Numbered from the stretch's first letter, positions 1 through 7,454 are shown. The stretch: 19,899 nucleotides of DNA from an uncultured Oscillospiraceae bacterium (GCA_934635545.1 CAKTZN010000010.1:1-19899); one strand, 5' to 3'. Notes: generated by a model not told the origin, from the letters alone. Numbers and translations: made by a program.

Positions 1-456
1 CTCTCTGAGTGCGCCGACACCAACAACGACCACAAGTGCGACGTCTGCGGCAAGGTGCTCTCTGAATGCGCCGACACCAACAACGACCACAAGTGCGACG
101 TCTGCGGCAAGGTGCTCTCTGAGTGCGCCGATAACAACAAGGATCACAAGTGCGACGTCTGCGGTAAGGTGTTCTCTGAGTGCGCCGACACCAACAACGA
201 CCACAAGTGCGACGTCTGCGGCAAGGTGCTCTCTGAGTGTGCTGACACCAACAATGACCACAAGTGCGACGTCTGCGGTAAGGTGCTCTCCGAATGCGCC
301 GATAACAACAAGGATCATAAGTGCGACACCTGCAGCAAGGTGCTCTCCGAATGTGCCGACGCCAACAAGGACCACAAGTGCGATGTCTGCGGCAAGGTAC
401 TCTCCGAGTGCGCCGACGCCAACAACGATCACAAGTGTGATGTCTGCGGCAAAGTC
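1..456 (+). repeat. 57-bp in-frame tandem repeat array, 8 complete units in view
   Basis: Units begin at 1, 58, 115, 172, 229, 286, 343 and 400 and continue off the left edge. Units 1, 2 and 4 differ by only one or two bases. Units 3 and 6 share the variant DNNKD in place of DTNND, so units 1-3 and 4-6 look like two copies of a 171-bp higher-order unit. Units 7 and 8 (DANKD, DANND) are more diverged. This pattern fits recent expansion by unequal recombination or slippage. Confidence 0.95.
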
Positions 457-834
457 ATCTCCAACCACACCGGCGGCACGGCCAACTGCCACGCCAAGGC
501 GGTGTGCGAGGTCTGCAAGGCCGAGTACGGCGAAAAGAACCCCGCCAACCATGACGGCGGCACGGAGCTGCGGGACAAAAAGGACGCCACCTACACCAGC
601 ACAGGCTACACCGGCGACACCTACTGCAAGGGTTGCAACACCAAGCTGAGCACCGGCACGGTCATCCCCAAGCTATCCAGCGGCAGCACCACTCCCAGTA
701 AGCCCACCAAGCCCGCCGCTCCCGGCAAGACTGTCCAGTCCGGCAAGACCGGCGACGCGGGCGTGGCCCTCTACGCGGGCATGACGCTCCTGAGCCTGAC
801 CGGCTGCGCGTGGCTGCGCCGCAAGGGCAAATAA
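1..834 (+). CDS. Cys-rich repeat surface protein, C-terminal part (5' end outside window)
   Basis: The reading frame is open from base 1, so the start lies to the left of the window. Eight tandem 19-residue units (bases 1-456) follow the pattern LSECADTNNDHKCDVCGKV. Each unit has three Cys, one His and a DxNxDxxxD series. Next comes a non-repeat segment (about 457-660) with paired CxxC motifs and NH.GGT elements, then a Ser/Thr/Pro/Lys-rich linker. The C-terminus has a short KTGD motif, a hydrophobic stretch (about 16 residues) and a basic RRKGK tail. This is the layout of a Gram-positive wall-anchored protein, although the sortase motif lacks the usual LP. The repeats may bind metal (Zn through Cys/His, or Ca through DxNxD); this is inferred from spacing only. 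A terminator follows at 883. The biological role is unknown. Confidence is high that it is a real gene and a surface protein, low for function. Confidence 0.85.
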   Translation, partial: LSECADTNNDHKCDVCGKVLSECADTNNDHKCDVCGKVLSECADNNKDHKCDVCGKVFSECADTNNDHKCDVCGKVLSECADTNNDHKCDVCGKVLSECADNNKDHKCDTCSKVLSECADANKDHKCDVCGKVLSECADANNDHKCDVCGKVISNHTGGTANCHAKAVCEVCKAEYGEKNPANHDGGTELRDKKDATYTSTGYTGDTYCKGCNTKLSTGTVIPKLSSGSTTPSKPTKPAAPGKTVQSGKTGDAGVALYAGMTLLSLTGCAWLRRKGK

Positions 835-882
835 GCGCAAATAACCGTTCTTCATTCTCCTCGTGCAGATTTAGGTAGGGAA

Positions 883-910
883 AAGGACAGGCACATCTGT
901 GCCTGTCCTT
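883..910 (+). terminator. Terminator after the surface protein gene
   Basis: A perfect 12-bp stem (883-894 with 899-910) has the 4-base loop ATCT and lies about 50 bp past the stop codon. The following tract (CTCTCATT) is only moderately T-rich, so termination may be imperfect. Confidence 0.75.
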
Positions 911-988
911 CTCTCATTGTCCACTTTTCATGTACAGCATGTACCGCGGGCTGGCGTTGTACCCCGCGAAAAAATTTTCGCTCACCTG

Positions 989-1017
989 TTGACAAACGTA
1001 AACCGATATGCTACATT
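989..1017 (+). promoter_or_regulatory. Sigma-A promoter of the blaI-like operon
   Basis: TTGACA at 989-994, a 17-bp spacer, and TACATT at 1012-1017. The predicted transcript start is near 1024, downstream of the ATG at 1008. That ATG would therefore not be transcribed, which supports the start at 1053. The palindrome GCGAAAA..TTTTCGC lies just upstream at 966-981. Confidence 0.75.
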
Positions 1018-1033
1018 GTGATTACAGATGTAG
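1011..1033. promoter_or_regulatory. Probable BlaI-family operator
   Basis: Inverted repeat CTACAT (1011-1016) and ATGTAG (1028-1033) with an 11-bp centre. TACA/TGTA half-sites are the known BlaI/MecI recognition core. The left half covers the -10 box and the right half lies just past the predicted transcript start, so binding would block transcription. A second TACA-GCA-TGTA sits upstream at 933-943. Autorepression is inferred. Confidence 0.65.
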
Positions 1034-1052
1034 ACAGCAGGAGGTGAGAGCA

Positions 1053-1433
1053 ATGGCCCATATGGGTTTGACCGAGGCGGAGTGGCAGGTGATGGAGTGC
1101 CTGTGGGCGGCCGCGCCCCAGACGGGGCGGGCCATCATCGACGCCATGCACGCCAGGACCGGCTGGAGCCGCAGCACTACCCTGACGCTGCTGCGGCGGC
1201 TGGAGGACAAGGGCGCCGTCAGCGCGGAGAGTGAGGGCGGCGTGAAGCACTACCGTCCCCAGGTGGCCCGGGAGGACGCGGCGGTGCAGGAGACGGAGCA
1301 CCTGCTGGAGCGGGTGTATCAGGGCAGCGTCAGCATGATGGTCAGTTCGCTGGTGAAGAAGCAGACGCTGCCCCAGGAGGAGATCGACAAGCTGTACGCC
1401 ATTTTGCGGGAAGTGGAGGAAAATCATGATTGA
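1053..1433 (+). CDS. BlaI/MecI-family transcriptional repressor
   Basis: This 126-residue protein has the family's usual length. The N-terminal winged helix spans about residues 5-70 and includes LTEAEWQVMECLW and a recognition-helix segment with WSRSTTLTLLRRLEDKG. The C-terminal part is the helical dimerisation region. Family members are dimeric repressors that are inactivated by proteolysis when the partner M56 membrane protease is triggered. The start at 1053 is chosen for its AGGAGG (1039-1044) and because the earlier in-frame ATG at 1008 falls inside the promoter. The gene overlaps the next one by 8 bases, so the two are translationally linked. The signal it answers to is unknown; nothing here indicates beta-lactams specifically. 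Confidence 0.92.
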   Translation: MAHMGLTEAEWQVMECLWAAAPQTGRAIIDAMHARTGWSRSTTLTLLRRLEDKGAVSAESEGGVKHYRPQVAREDAAVQETEHLLERVYQGSVSMMVSSLVKKQTLPQEEIDKLYAILREVEENHD

Positions 1434-3597
1434 ATGGGTGGTATCCTCGTGTATTCTCATCCTTGCGGTGATTGCCCTGCGGTATCTGCTGCGGGGAAAA
1501 ATCAGCCTGCGGCTGCAATACGCCCTGTGGCTGCTGGTGCTGGCGCGGCTGCTGATCCCAGTCAGCTTCGGCAGCACGGACATCAGCGTTATGTCGGTGG
1601 TGGAGCGCACCCCAGCGGTACAGGCGGTGGAGAGCGTCCGGGATGTGGACACCATCTGGCAGACGGACAACGGCACGGTGGAGGGCTATCCCGCCGGGCC
1701 GCTGATGCCGGATACGCCGGTAACGGTGGCGCCCAGCGTCACAAACGACCAGTTCAGCCGCATGGAGAGCGCCCTAACCCTCCGCAAGATCCTGCTGCCG
1801 GTATGGTGGTGCGGCGCGGCGGTGACGCTGCTGGTGTTCCTGACCGCCAACCTTTGTTTTTCCGCGCGGCTGCGGAAAAGCCGCCGTCCCCTGACGGTGG
1901 AGGGCGCTTCCCTGCCGGTCTATGTGGCGCGGGAACGGGCGGTGCCGTGCCTGTTCGGTCTGTTCCGCCCCGCCGTCTATGTGACCCCGGAGGCAGCGGA
2001 GGACGACACGCTGCTGCGCCACACGGTGGCCCATGAGACCACCCATTTCCGCCACGGCGACCATGTGTGGGCGCTGCTGCGGGCGGTGTGTCTGGCGCTG
2101 CACTGGTGGAACCCGCTGGTGTGGTGGGCGGCGAAGCTGTCCCGTCAGGACGGCGAGCTGGCCTGTGACGAGGCCACCATCCGCGCCCTGGGCGAGGGTG
2201 AGCGGGCCGCCTATGGCCGCACGCTGATCCGCATGGCCTGCGGCCGGGGCGCAAGCCCACTGCTGACGGCCACCACCATGGACGGCGGCAAGACCAGCCT
2301 ACACGAGCGGATCGTCCTGCTGGCCAAGAAGCCCCGGACGGCGGCATTGGCCGCCATCGCGCTGGTGCTGGCCGCGGCACTGTGCGTAGGCTGCACCTTT
2401 ACGGGAGCGAAGAAGACTGAACCGTCCGCCGATCTTGGTCAAATTGCTACGATGATGGCGGAACTGACGGTGGATGATCTGGATATGGCAACGATCTCCC
2501 GCTTCTATCCCGATATCGACTGGGAGCAGATGGTGGCGGCCATCAACCGCGCCGCCGGTTATGAGATCACGGAGGAGGAATTCCTGGCGGCGCAGGAAGC
2601 TGCCTTCGTCGAAGGGCAAAATATCTTCTATCAGGTCGGTGCCTATACAGTCGGCGGCCATGATCTGATGATATCCTGCTACACCACGCCGCCGGATATC
2701 GTGCGTGTGCTGGATCCCACCGCGGCAATATCCGATGTCACTATTCCGGATGATGAGCTGCTCCACGCCTATTTCCGGGATCACGAGCTCTATGAGCTGG
2801 TGCGGCAGAACGGCGCCAACTGGAACCCCAGCACGCTTCCGGAGAACAATATGCCGGAGGTGGAGATCACCCCGCTTGACGGACTGTCTTTCCTGCCGGA
2901 TAAGGCAGAGCTGAGCACCCAGACCTTCACCTATGAGGATCTGACGGTGGAGGTGACGAACGTGTACTACACCGGCAAGGGAACCGTGCAGGAGGACGAA
3001 AATCAGGTCTATGAAAACACCTACTTCGTGGTGTGTCCCGGCGCCACCTTCACGGTGGTATCCAGCGGCGTGGAGAATGACAGCGACGGCGTCCCTCACG
3101 CCAACTGGAAGTTCTATGACCCCTTCAACGGCACCGTTGAGCTGACGCCCGGCGGCGGGCCCTACGAGATCACAGCCAACGCCTCTATCGGCCGGGAAGG
3201 CTTCTCCATGCTGCGCTTTGACCAGTATGACGGCTGGCTTCAGGTGCCCGCCGCCGACCCGGTAGAGGTGGTGCGCAAGGCCATTGAGGCGGACGCTCAG
3301 AAGCCCGCCACCGTCAGCACCCGCGTGATCTCCGCCGCCATCGACGAGACGGAGACGGCGCGCGTCGCGGCCATGTACAGCGACGTTGACCTGGCCCAGT
3401 CCTATGGCTGGATCGACAGATCCATCGCCGACCACTTTGTGGCGGTCAAGGCGGTGTACGAAGCCCGGTACGACAGCGCTTTGACCTCACGGGTGAGCGG
3501 CACCGTCACGGAGTATTTCTATCTCAGCCAATATGACGACGGCAGATGGTGCATTGTGAATAACGGTCAATGGCGCATCGTGACCAACAGCATGTGA
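1426..3597 (+). CDS. BlaR1-like M56 metallopeptidase sensor with an atypical extracellular domain
   Basis: This 723-residue protein has an N-terminal membrane part with helices near residues 3-22, 31-48 and 121-145. A cytoplasmic zinc protease domain carries HETTH at 203-207 and the downstream ligand region ELACDE at 244-249. A further membrane helix lies at about 306-322. The final 400 residues are predicted to be outside the cell. In BlaR1/MecR1 that region is a penicillin-binding sensor with an STxK serine. I see no such motif here; the region instead has mixed acidic, beta-rich segments and a C-terminal part ending in a W/Y-rich NNGQW stretch. The likely role is to sense an envelope signal and cleave the BlaI-like repressor encoded just upstream. 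The trigger is unknown. Confidence 0.88.
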   Translation: MIEWVVSSCILILAVIALRYLLRGKISLRLQYALWLLVLARLLIPVSFGSTDISVMSVVERTPAVQAVESVRDVDTIWQTDNGTVEGYPAGPLMPDTPVTVAPSVTNDQFSRMESALTLRKILLPVWWCGAAVTLLVFLTANLCFSARLRKSRRPLTVEGASLPVYVARERAVPCLFGLFRPAVYVTPEAAEDDTLLRHTVAHETTHFRHGDHVWALLRAVCLALHWWNPLVWWAAKLSRQDGELACDEATIRALGEGERAAYGRTLIRMACGRGASPLLTATTMDGGKTSLHERIVLLAKKPRTAALAAIALVLAAALCVGCTFTGAKKTEPSADLGQIATMMAELTVDDLDMATISRFYPDIDWEQMVAAINRAAGYEITEEEFLAAQEAAFVEGQNIFYQVGAYTVGGHDLMISCYTTPPDIVRVLDPTAAISDVTIPDDELLHAYFRDHELYELVRQNGANWNPSTLPENNMPEVEITPLDGLSFLPDKAELSTQTFTYEDLTVEVTNVYYTGKGTVQEDENQVYENTYFVVCPGATFTVVSSGVENDSDGVPHANWKFYDPFNGTVELTPGGGPYEITANASIGREGFSMLRFDQYDGWLQVPAADPVEVVRKAIEADAQKPATVSTRVISAAIDETETARVAAMYSDVDLAQSYGWIDRSIADHFVAVKAVYEARYDSALTSRVSGTVTEYFYLSQYDDGRWCIVNNGQWRIVTNSM

Positions 3598-3608
3598 TCA
3601 GCAGGCTG

Positions 3609-3642
3609 AAAAAGTGACCGGTCAAAGACCGGTCACTTTTTT
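3609..3642. terminator. Bidirectional terminator between convergent genes
   Basis: Stem AAAAGTGACCGGTC (3610-3623), loop AAA, and complementary arm 3627-3640, with A and T runs on the two sides. It serves both the M56 gene (ends 3597) and the MATE gene. The MATE stop codon (3641-3643) abuts the base of the stem. Confidence 0.9.
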
Positions 3643-5002
3643 ATGCTTTTTCCGGCTTGGCGTCGAAGCCGTCCTGCCAGTGGGAGAAGCGGAAGTACAG
3701 GAAATAGATCACCGAGCTGAGGGCCCAGGTGAGGGGATACGCCCAATAAACGTAGACGATCTGGTGAAACAGGCGCATCATCAGCATGATATACAGGATG
3801 CGGATCACGCACCAGATGGACAGCATGATAGCCATGGGGACGAAGGCCTTGCCCGCGCCGCGGCAGACGCTGGCCACCGCGTGGGAGAAGGCCAGCAGGA
3901 AGTAAAAGAGGGAGATGGTGCGGGTCTCCAGCACGCCCAGGGCCAGCACCGCCGGCGTTTTGGAGAACAGGCCGATCAGCGCCGGGGCGGTCAGGTACGT
4001 CAATATACCGATGACCTCGGCAATGGCGGGTGCGGCCAGGATGCCGAACCGTGCGCCCCGGCGGGCCCGCTCCTTCTGCCCCGCGCCCAGGTTCTGGCTG
4101 ACGTAGGTGGTGATGGCCATGGAGAAGCTGGTGACCGGCAGGAAGGCGAAGCCCTCGATCTTGGAGTACGCGCCGTAGGCCGCCATGGCGTCCTTGCCGA
4201 AGGAGTTGATGTTGGTCTGCACCACCACGTTGGCCAGGGCGATGACGGAGTTCTGCACCCCGGCGGGCAGGCCGTAGCGCAGGATCTCCCGCAGCAGCGC
4301 CCCGTCGATCCGCAGGGCGCTCCAGCGGAGCTGGAAGATGGTGCCCTTCTTGGTCAGGTGCAGCAGGCACAGCACCACGCTGACCGCCTGGGACAGGATG
4401 GTGGCGATGGCCGCCGACCACACGCCCCACCGGAACACGCCCACGAACAGCAGATCAAGGGCGATGTTGGTCAGGGACGAGACGATCAGGTAGTACAAGG
4501 GACGGCGGCTGTCGCCCAGTGCGTTCATGATGCCGGTGAAGGTGTTGTACATGACCACCGTGCCGATACCGGCGAAGTAGCAGCGGAAGTAGCTGACGGC
4601 GGCGGCCATCACCTCCGGGTCGGTCTCCATCCACCGCAGCAGCGTGGGGGTGAAGCCCACGCCCACGGCGGTGAGGAAGATGCTGCTGAACAGGCCCAGC
4701 AGCACCGTGGTGTGGATGGTGCGTGACACCCGGTCATAGTCCCCCGCGCCGAAATAGCGGGAGATGGCCACGCCCGCGCCGGTGGCCGCACCGGCGAAGA
4801 AGCTGACCATCAGGAACACCAGCGGGCCCGAGGCGCTGACGGCGGCCAGGGCGTTATCCCCCAGGAATTTGCTGACGATCAGCGCGTCGGCGGTGTTATA
4901 GAGCTGCTGGAAGAGCTGGCTGAGAAAAATCGGGACGGCAAACACGCTGATGAGACGCCAGGGAACGCCGTGGGTCATGTCCTTGGTTCCGGCGGACGCC
5001 AT
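3641..5002 (-). CDS. MATE-family multidrug/sodium antiporter
   Basis: This protein of about 453 residues is almost wholly hydrophobic, with about 12 predicted membrane helices. The N-terminal segment VPIFLSQLFQQLYNTADALIVSKFLG and the following SASGPLVFL are characteristic of the MATE/DinF group of cation-coupled exporters. A second half with similar features (QNLGAGQKERARRG) shows the expected internal duplication. Family members export cationic drugs or metabolites using Na+ or H+; the substrate cannot be read from the sequence. The start at 5002 is preferred because GAAAGGAG sits nine bases upstream; the longer ORF begins 13 codons earlier without such a site. It lies downstream of trkH with a hairpin between them and no clear promoter of its own, so it may depend on readthrough. 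Confidence 0.92.
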   Translation of the reverse strand: MASAGTKDMTHGVPWRLISVFAVPIFLSQLFQQLYNTADALIVSKFLGDNALAAVSASGPLVFLMVSFFAGAATGAGVAISRYFGAGDYDRVSRTIHTTVLLGLFSSIFLTAVGVGFTPTLLRWMETDPEVMAAAVSYFRCYFAGIGTVVMYNTFTGIMNALGDSRRPLYYLIVSSLTNIALDLLFVGVFRWGVWSAAIATILSQAVSVVLCLLHLTKKGTIFQLRWSALRIDGALLREILRYGLPAGVQNSVIALANVVVQTNINSFGKDAMAAYGAYSKIEGFAFLPVTSFSMAITTYVSQNLGAGQKERARRGARFGILAAPAIAEVIGILTYLTAPALIGLFSKTPAVLALGVLETRTISLFYFLLAFSHAVASVCRGAGKAFVPMAIMLSIWCVIRILYIMLMMRLFHQIVYVYWAYPLTWALSSVIYFLYFRFSHWQDGFDAKPEKA

Positions 5003-5044
5003 GGGATCACGCTCCTTTCGATAGAAGAAATTTTGCGGCAAGAT

Positions 5045-5073
5045 AAGCGCCCAGACCTTGCGTCTGAGCGCTT
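5045..5073 (-). terminator. Hairpin terminator or attenuator between trkH and the MATE gene
   Basis: A 12-bp stem (5045-5056 with 5062-5073) has a 5-base loop. The one non-Watson-Crick position is C·A in plus-strand RNA but G·U in minus-strand RNA, so it folds fully only in the trkH transcript. The U-tract after it is weak (ATCTT), so it could be a partial terminator that reduces MATE expression. Confidence 0.65.
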
Positions 5074-5079
5074 GATTCT

Positions 5080-6525
5080 TTATTTGTTGCGCCAGGTGGA
5101 GGGGCTCAGCAGCACCAGCAGGGGCATCAGCTCCAGGCGGCCCATCAGCATGATCAGGGCCAGCACCAGCTTGCTGAACCAGGAGAGGGGCGCGAAGTTG
5201 GCCATGGGGCCCAGCGCGCCCAGGGACGGGCCCACGTTGCTGACGCAGGTCAGCGCCGCCACGAAGGACTCCGTAAAGCCCAGCACGTCCAGCGATACCA
5301 CCAGCGTACCGGCCATCAGGATCATCAGATACGCCACCTGGAACATGTGGGCAGAGGTGACGGCCCGTTCGTCCACGCTCTGGCCGTCCATGGTGATGAC
5401 GGACACCCGGTTGGGGTGGATGATGTGATCCAGCTCACGCCGCAGGCTCTTCACCTGCAGCATCAGGCGGCTGATCTTCATGCCGCCCGCCGTGGAGCCG
5501 GCGCAGCCGCCTACATACATCAGCAGCACCAGGATGCACCGGCTGAAGGTGGGCCACAGGGTGAAGTCCTTGGTGGCGTAGCCGGTGGTGCTCATGATGG
5601 TGGTGGCCTGGAAGGCGGCGTCCTTGGCGGACTCATACCAGCCCTGGCCCAGCTCCACATGCAGATCCACGCAGATGAGCGTGATGGTGACGGCCAGGAT
5701 CAGCAGGTACCAACGCAGCTCCTCGCTGCGCAGGGCGTCCTTGATGCGGCCCCGGACAACGGCGTACAGCAGAGAGAAATTGATGCCTGCCAGGAACGTA
5801 AAGGCCACGATGACCCAGGTAATGGCGTCGGACTGGTACTCGGCGATGGAGGCGTTCCGGACGGAGAAGCCGCCGGTGGCGATGGTGGTAAAGGCATGGT
5901 TCACCGCGTCGAACCAGGACATGCCCGCGATCTTCAGGGCCACGGCCTCCGCCGCTGTCAGCACGATATAGATGGTGTACAGGATCTTGGCGGTGCCGCC
6001 CACACGGGGCACCAGCTTGGACTTGATGGGGCCGGGGCTCTCGGCCTTCATCAGGTAGTAGGCGCCGTCGCCCAGATGGGGCGTCAGGGCAAGGAACAGC
6101 ACCAGAACGCCCATGCCGCCCATCCACTGGGTCTCGCTGCGCCAGAAGAGGATGCTGGGCGGCATGGTCTCCACCGAGTCCAGAATGGTGGCGCCGGTGG
6201 TGGTCAGGCCGGAGGCCGTCTCAAACAGGGCATCCACAAAGGAGGGGATAGTGTCCGACAGCAGATACGGAAACGCGCCCAGCAGCGTCAGCGCCACCCA
6301 GGCCAGCGCCACGGCGGCATAGCCGTCCCGGCCCTGCATCCGCATGCGGTTCACCGGCACCAGATAGCCCAGTGAGCCCAGAATACCGCACAGCAGCGCC
6401 GAGGAGAGGAACGCCTCCCAGCAGCCGTCGCCATATCCCAGGCTTACCAGCAGAGGCAGCAGCATGAAGCCTGCCTCCACCCACAGGATATAGCCCACCG
6501 TGCGGGTGATCAATCGAATGTTCAT
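5080..6525 (-). CDS. trkH: TrkH/KtrB-family potassium transporter membrane subunit
   Basis: This 481-residue integral membrane protein has the four-repeat potassium-channel-like plan. The four filter loops are visible: SGLTTTGAT (about 105-113), TIATGGFSV (about 214-222), TIMSTTGYAT (about 309-318) and SNVGPSLG (about 429-436). Each has the conserved filter glycine. The GGCAGSTAGGMK segment (about 339-350) matches the family's intramembrane loop. The protein takes up K+ together with a cytoplasmic NAD/ATP-binding ring (TrkA/KtrA). No such gene lies in this window, so the partner must be encoded elsewhere. A sigma-A promoter precedes it at 6571-6600, and the start ATG has AGAGGTAA about ten bases upstream. 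The length is normal and no defects are seen. Confidence 0.95.
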   Translation of the reverse strand: MNIRLITRTVGYILWVEAGFMLLPLLVSLGYGDGCWEAFLSSALLCGILGSLGYLVPVNRMRMQGRDGYAAVALAWVALTLLGAFPYLLSDTIPSFVDALFETASGLTTTGATILDSVETMPPSILFWRSETQWMGGMGVLVLFLALTPHLGDGAYYLMKAESPGPIKSKLVPRVGGTAKILYTIYIVLTAAEAVALKIAGMSWFDAVNHAFTTIATGGFSVRNASIAEYQSDAITWVIVAFTFLAGINFSLLYAVVRGRIKDALRSEELRWYLLILAVTITLICVDLHVELGQGWYESAKDAAFQATTIMSTTGYATKDFTLWPTFSRCILVLLMYVGGCAGSTAGGMKISRLMLQVKSLRRELDHIIHPNRVSVITMDGQSVDERAVTSAHMFQVAYLMILMAGTLVVSLDVLGFTESFVAALTCVSNVGPSLGALGPMANFAPLSWFSKLVLALIMLMGRLELMPLLVLLSPSTWRNK

Positions 6526-6570
6526 GAAACAGATTACCTCTTTGGTTCAAAAAGATAGGCAGTTATCGAT

Positions 6571-6600
6571 ATTATAGTCCCTCCCGCCGGAGACTGTCAA
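6571..6600 (-). promoter_or_regulatory. Consensus sigma-A promoter of trkH
   Basis: On the minus strand, TTGACA (6600-6595) and TATAAT (6576-6571) are both perfect matches with an 18-bp spacer. This is probably the strongest promoter in the window by sequence. Confidence 0.85.
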
Positions 6601-6683
6601 GTCTAACGGGTTCTTTACCGGCGGCGGCGCGCATAGGGATAGAGAGAAGATATGAAAAATGCCATGAAAAAGGAGCGATGCCC

Positions 6684-7187
6684 ATGTTCCGGAAGCTGCG
6701 CTATCTCTGGGCCTTCCTGCTGGCGGCAGCAGCCGCCGTGCTGCTGCGGGGACTGGCCCAGGCCCTTCCCTGCCCCGCCACGGAGGTGCTCTCCCCCACG
6801 AACGAAAGTCCCTGGGAGCTGGGCAAGCTGGTGTTCTGGCCGTACCTTGCCGCGGCGCTGCTGCTGTGGCGGCTGGAGCCGGAGGACGGCACCTCCCGGG
6901 GCGGACACTGCGCCGCCCTGCTGGCCGCCACGGCGCTGATGATCCTATTATGCCGGCTTCTGTGGGGCGTCATGCCCCTGTGGCTGTTGTTTTCCGCCGC
7001 CGCGGCAGGCGGCATGGCGCTGTATCACCTCCTGCTGCGCCGCCGTCTGCGGGGCGGTGAGCTGGTGTGGTATCTGCTGGCCATCCTGCTGGGGGTGGCG
7101 TATCTGATCCTGACGGCGCTGCCCCTGACGGGCGGCATTTTTCTCGATCCCCGTGACGCGGCAGTCATGGGGGTGATACCGTTTTGA
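6684..7187 (+). CDS. Small membrane protein, DUF6512-like
   Basis: This protein of about 167 residues has five likely membrane helices. The segment PTNESPWELGKLVFWP (about residues 38-53) and the ending FLDPRDAAVMGVIPF resemble an uncharacterised Firmicutes family that I recall as DUF6512, with a NES.WEHLKL.F.P motif. The family name is from memory and unconfirmed. The start at 6684 is favoured over 6678 because the AGGAG at 6671-6675 is eight bases from the former and only two from the latter. It stands alone, divergent from trkH. No convincing promoter was found in the 80 bp upstream. Function unknown. Confidence 0.75.
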   Translation: MFRKLRYLWAFLLAAAAAVLLRGLAQALPCPATEVLSPTNESPWELGKLVFWPYLAAALLLWRLEPEDGTSRGGHCAALLAATALMILLCRLLWGVMPLWLLFSAAAAGGMALYHLLLRRRLRGGELVWYLLAILLGVAYLILTALPLTGGIFLDPRDAAVMGVIPF

Positions 7188-7195
7188 TAACTGTC

Positions 7196-7399
7196 ATGAA
7201 ATCTTCGATTTCATTGCCAAAAGAGATTGCGGTCGACTGCGCGCACCCTCTGGGTGCACTGGCGACCGAGAAGTATTTTTCTGACGCACGCCCAACGGAA
7301 GTCCCCTTGGGGGACATGTCGTCAGAAAAATGATTTGATTTTTTCGCGCCTGTACCCCAAGGGCACTTGTTTCGCTCCGCTCCACTGCGCGGGCGCGAA
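7196..7399. repeat. Cluster of nested palindromes (probable interspersed non-coding element)
   Basis: Four consecutive dyads fill the gap between two genes. (a) 7196-7203/7207-7214, an 8-bp stem with a 3-base loop. (b) Outer CGGTCG/CGACCG (7230-7235/7263-7268) around inner GCACCC-TCT-GGGTGC (7243-7257). (c) Outer 12-bp stem 7275-7286/7320-7331 around inner GTCCCC-TTG-GGGGAC (7301-7315). (d) Outer TTCGCGCC/GGCGCGAA (7343-7350/7392-7399) around a degenerate CCCC-AA-GGG. Units b-d share an outer stem plus an inner CCC..GGG small-loop hairpin, as if one module had been multiplied. Open frames across it look spurious. Confidence 0.7.
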
Positions 7400-7416
7400 C
7401 TCTGCGAGGCCACTAT

Positions 7417-7453
7417 AAAAGCAGGGCTTTCCGAAAGAAAAGCCCTGCTTTTT
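7417..7453. terminator. Terminator after queH (bidirectional)
   Basis: A 14-bp stem AAAAGCAGGGCTTT (7417-7430) pairs with 7439-7452, with an 8-base loop and T-runs on both strands. It lies immediately past the queH stop (7455) on the minus strand and also closes any plus-strand transcript from the membrane protein gene. Confidence 0.88.
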
Positions 7454-7454
7454 A

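Noticed and set aside
1..456. CRISPR array
   Set aside because: The 57-bp units are contiguous, in frame and without unique spacers; they encode a protein repeat.
1008..1052. Upstream ATG extension of the BlaI-family gene
   Set aside because: It lies within the predicted promoter and operator, upstream of the likely transcript start; the ATG at 1053 has a proper AGGAGG.
1426..3597. True BlaR1/MecR1 beta-lactam receptor
   Set aside because: No penicillin-binding STxK-type motif is visible in the extracellular half and no beta-lactamase or PBP2a gene is nearby; only the membrane-protease part matches.
3614..4726. Plus-strand open frame opposite the MATE gene (also 5347-6375 opposite trkH and 2299-3435 opposite the M56 gene)
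   Set aside because: Antisense shadows in high-GC genes with no motifs and no plausible ribosome binding sites.
6601..6683. Promoter for the small membrane protein gene
   Set aside because: A TTCTTT at 6610-6615 with a TAGGGA-like box 17 bp later is too weak to call.
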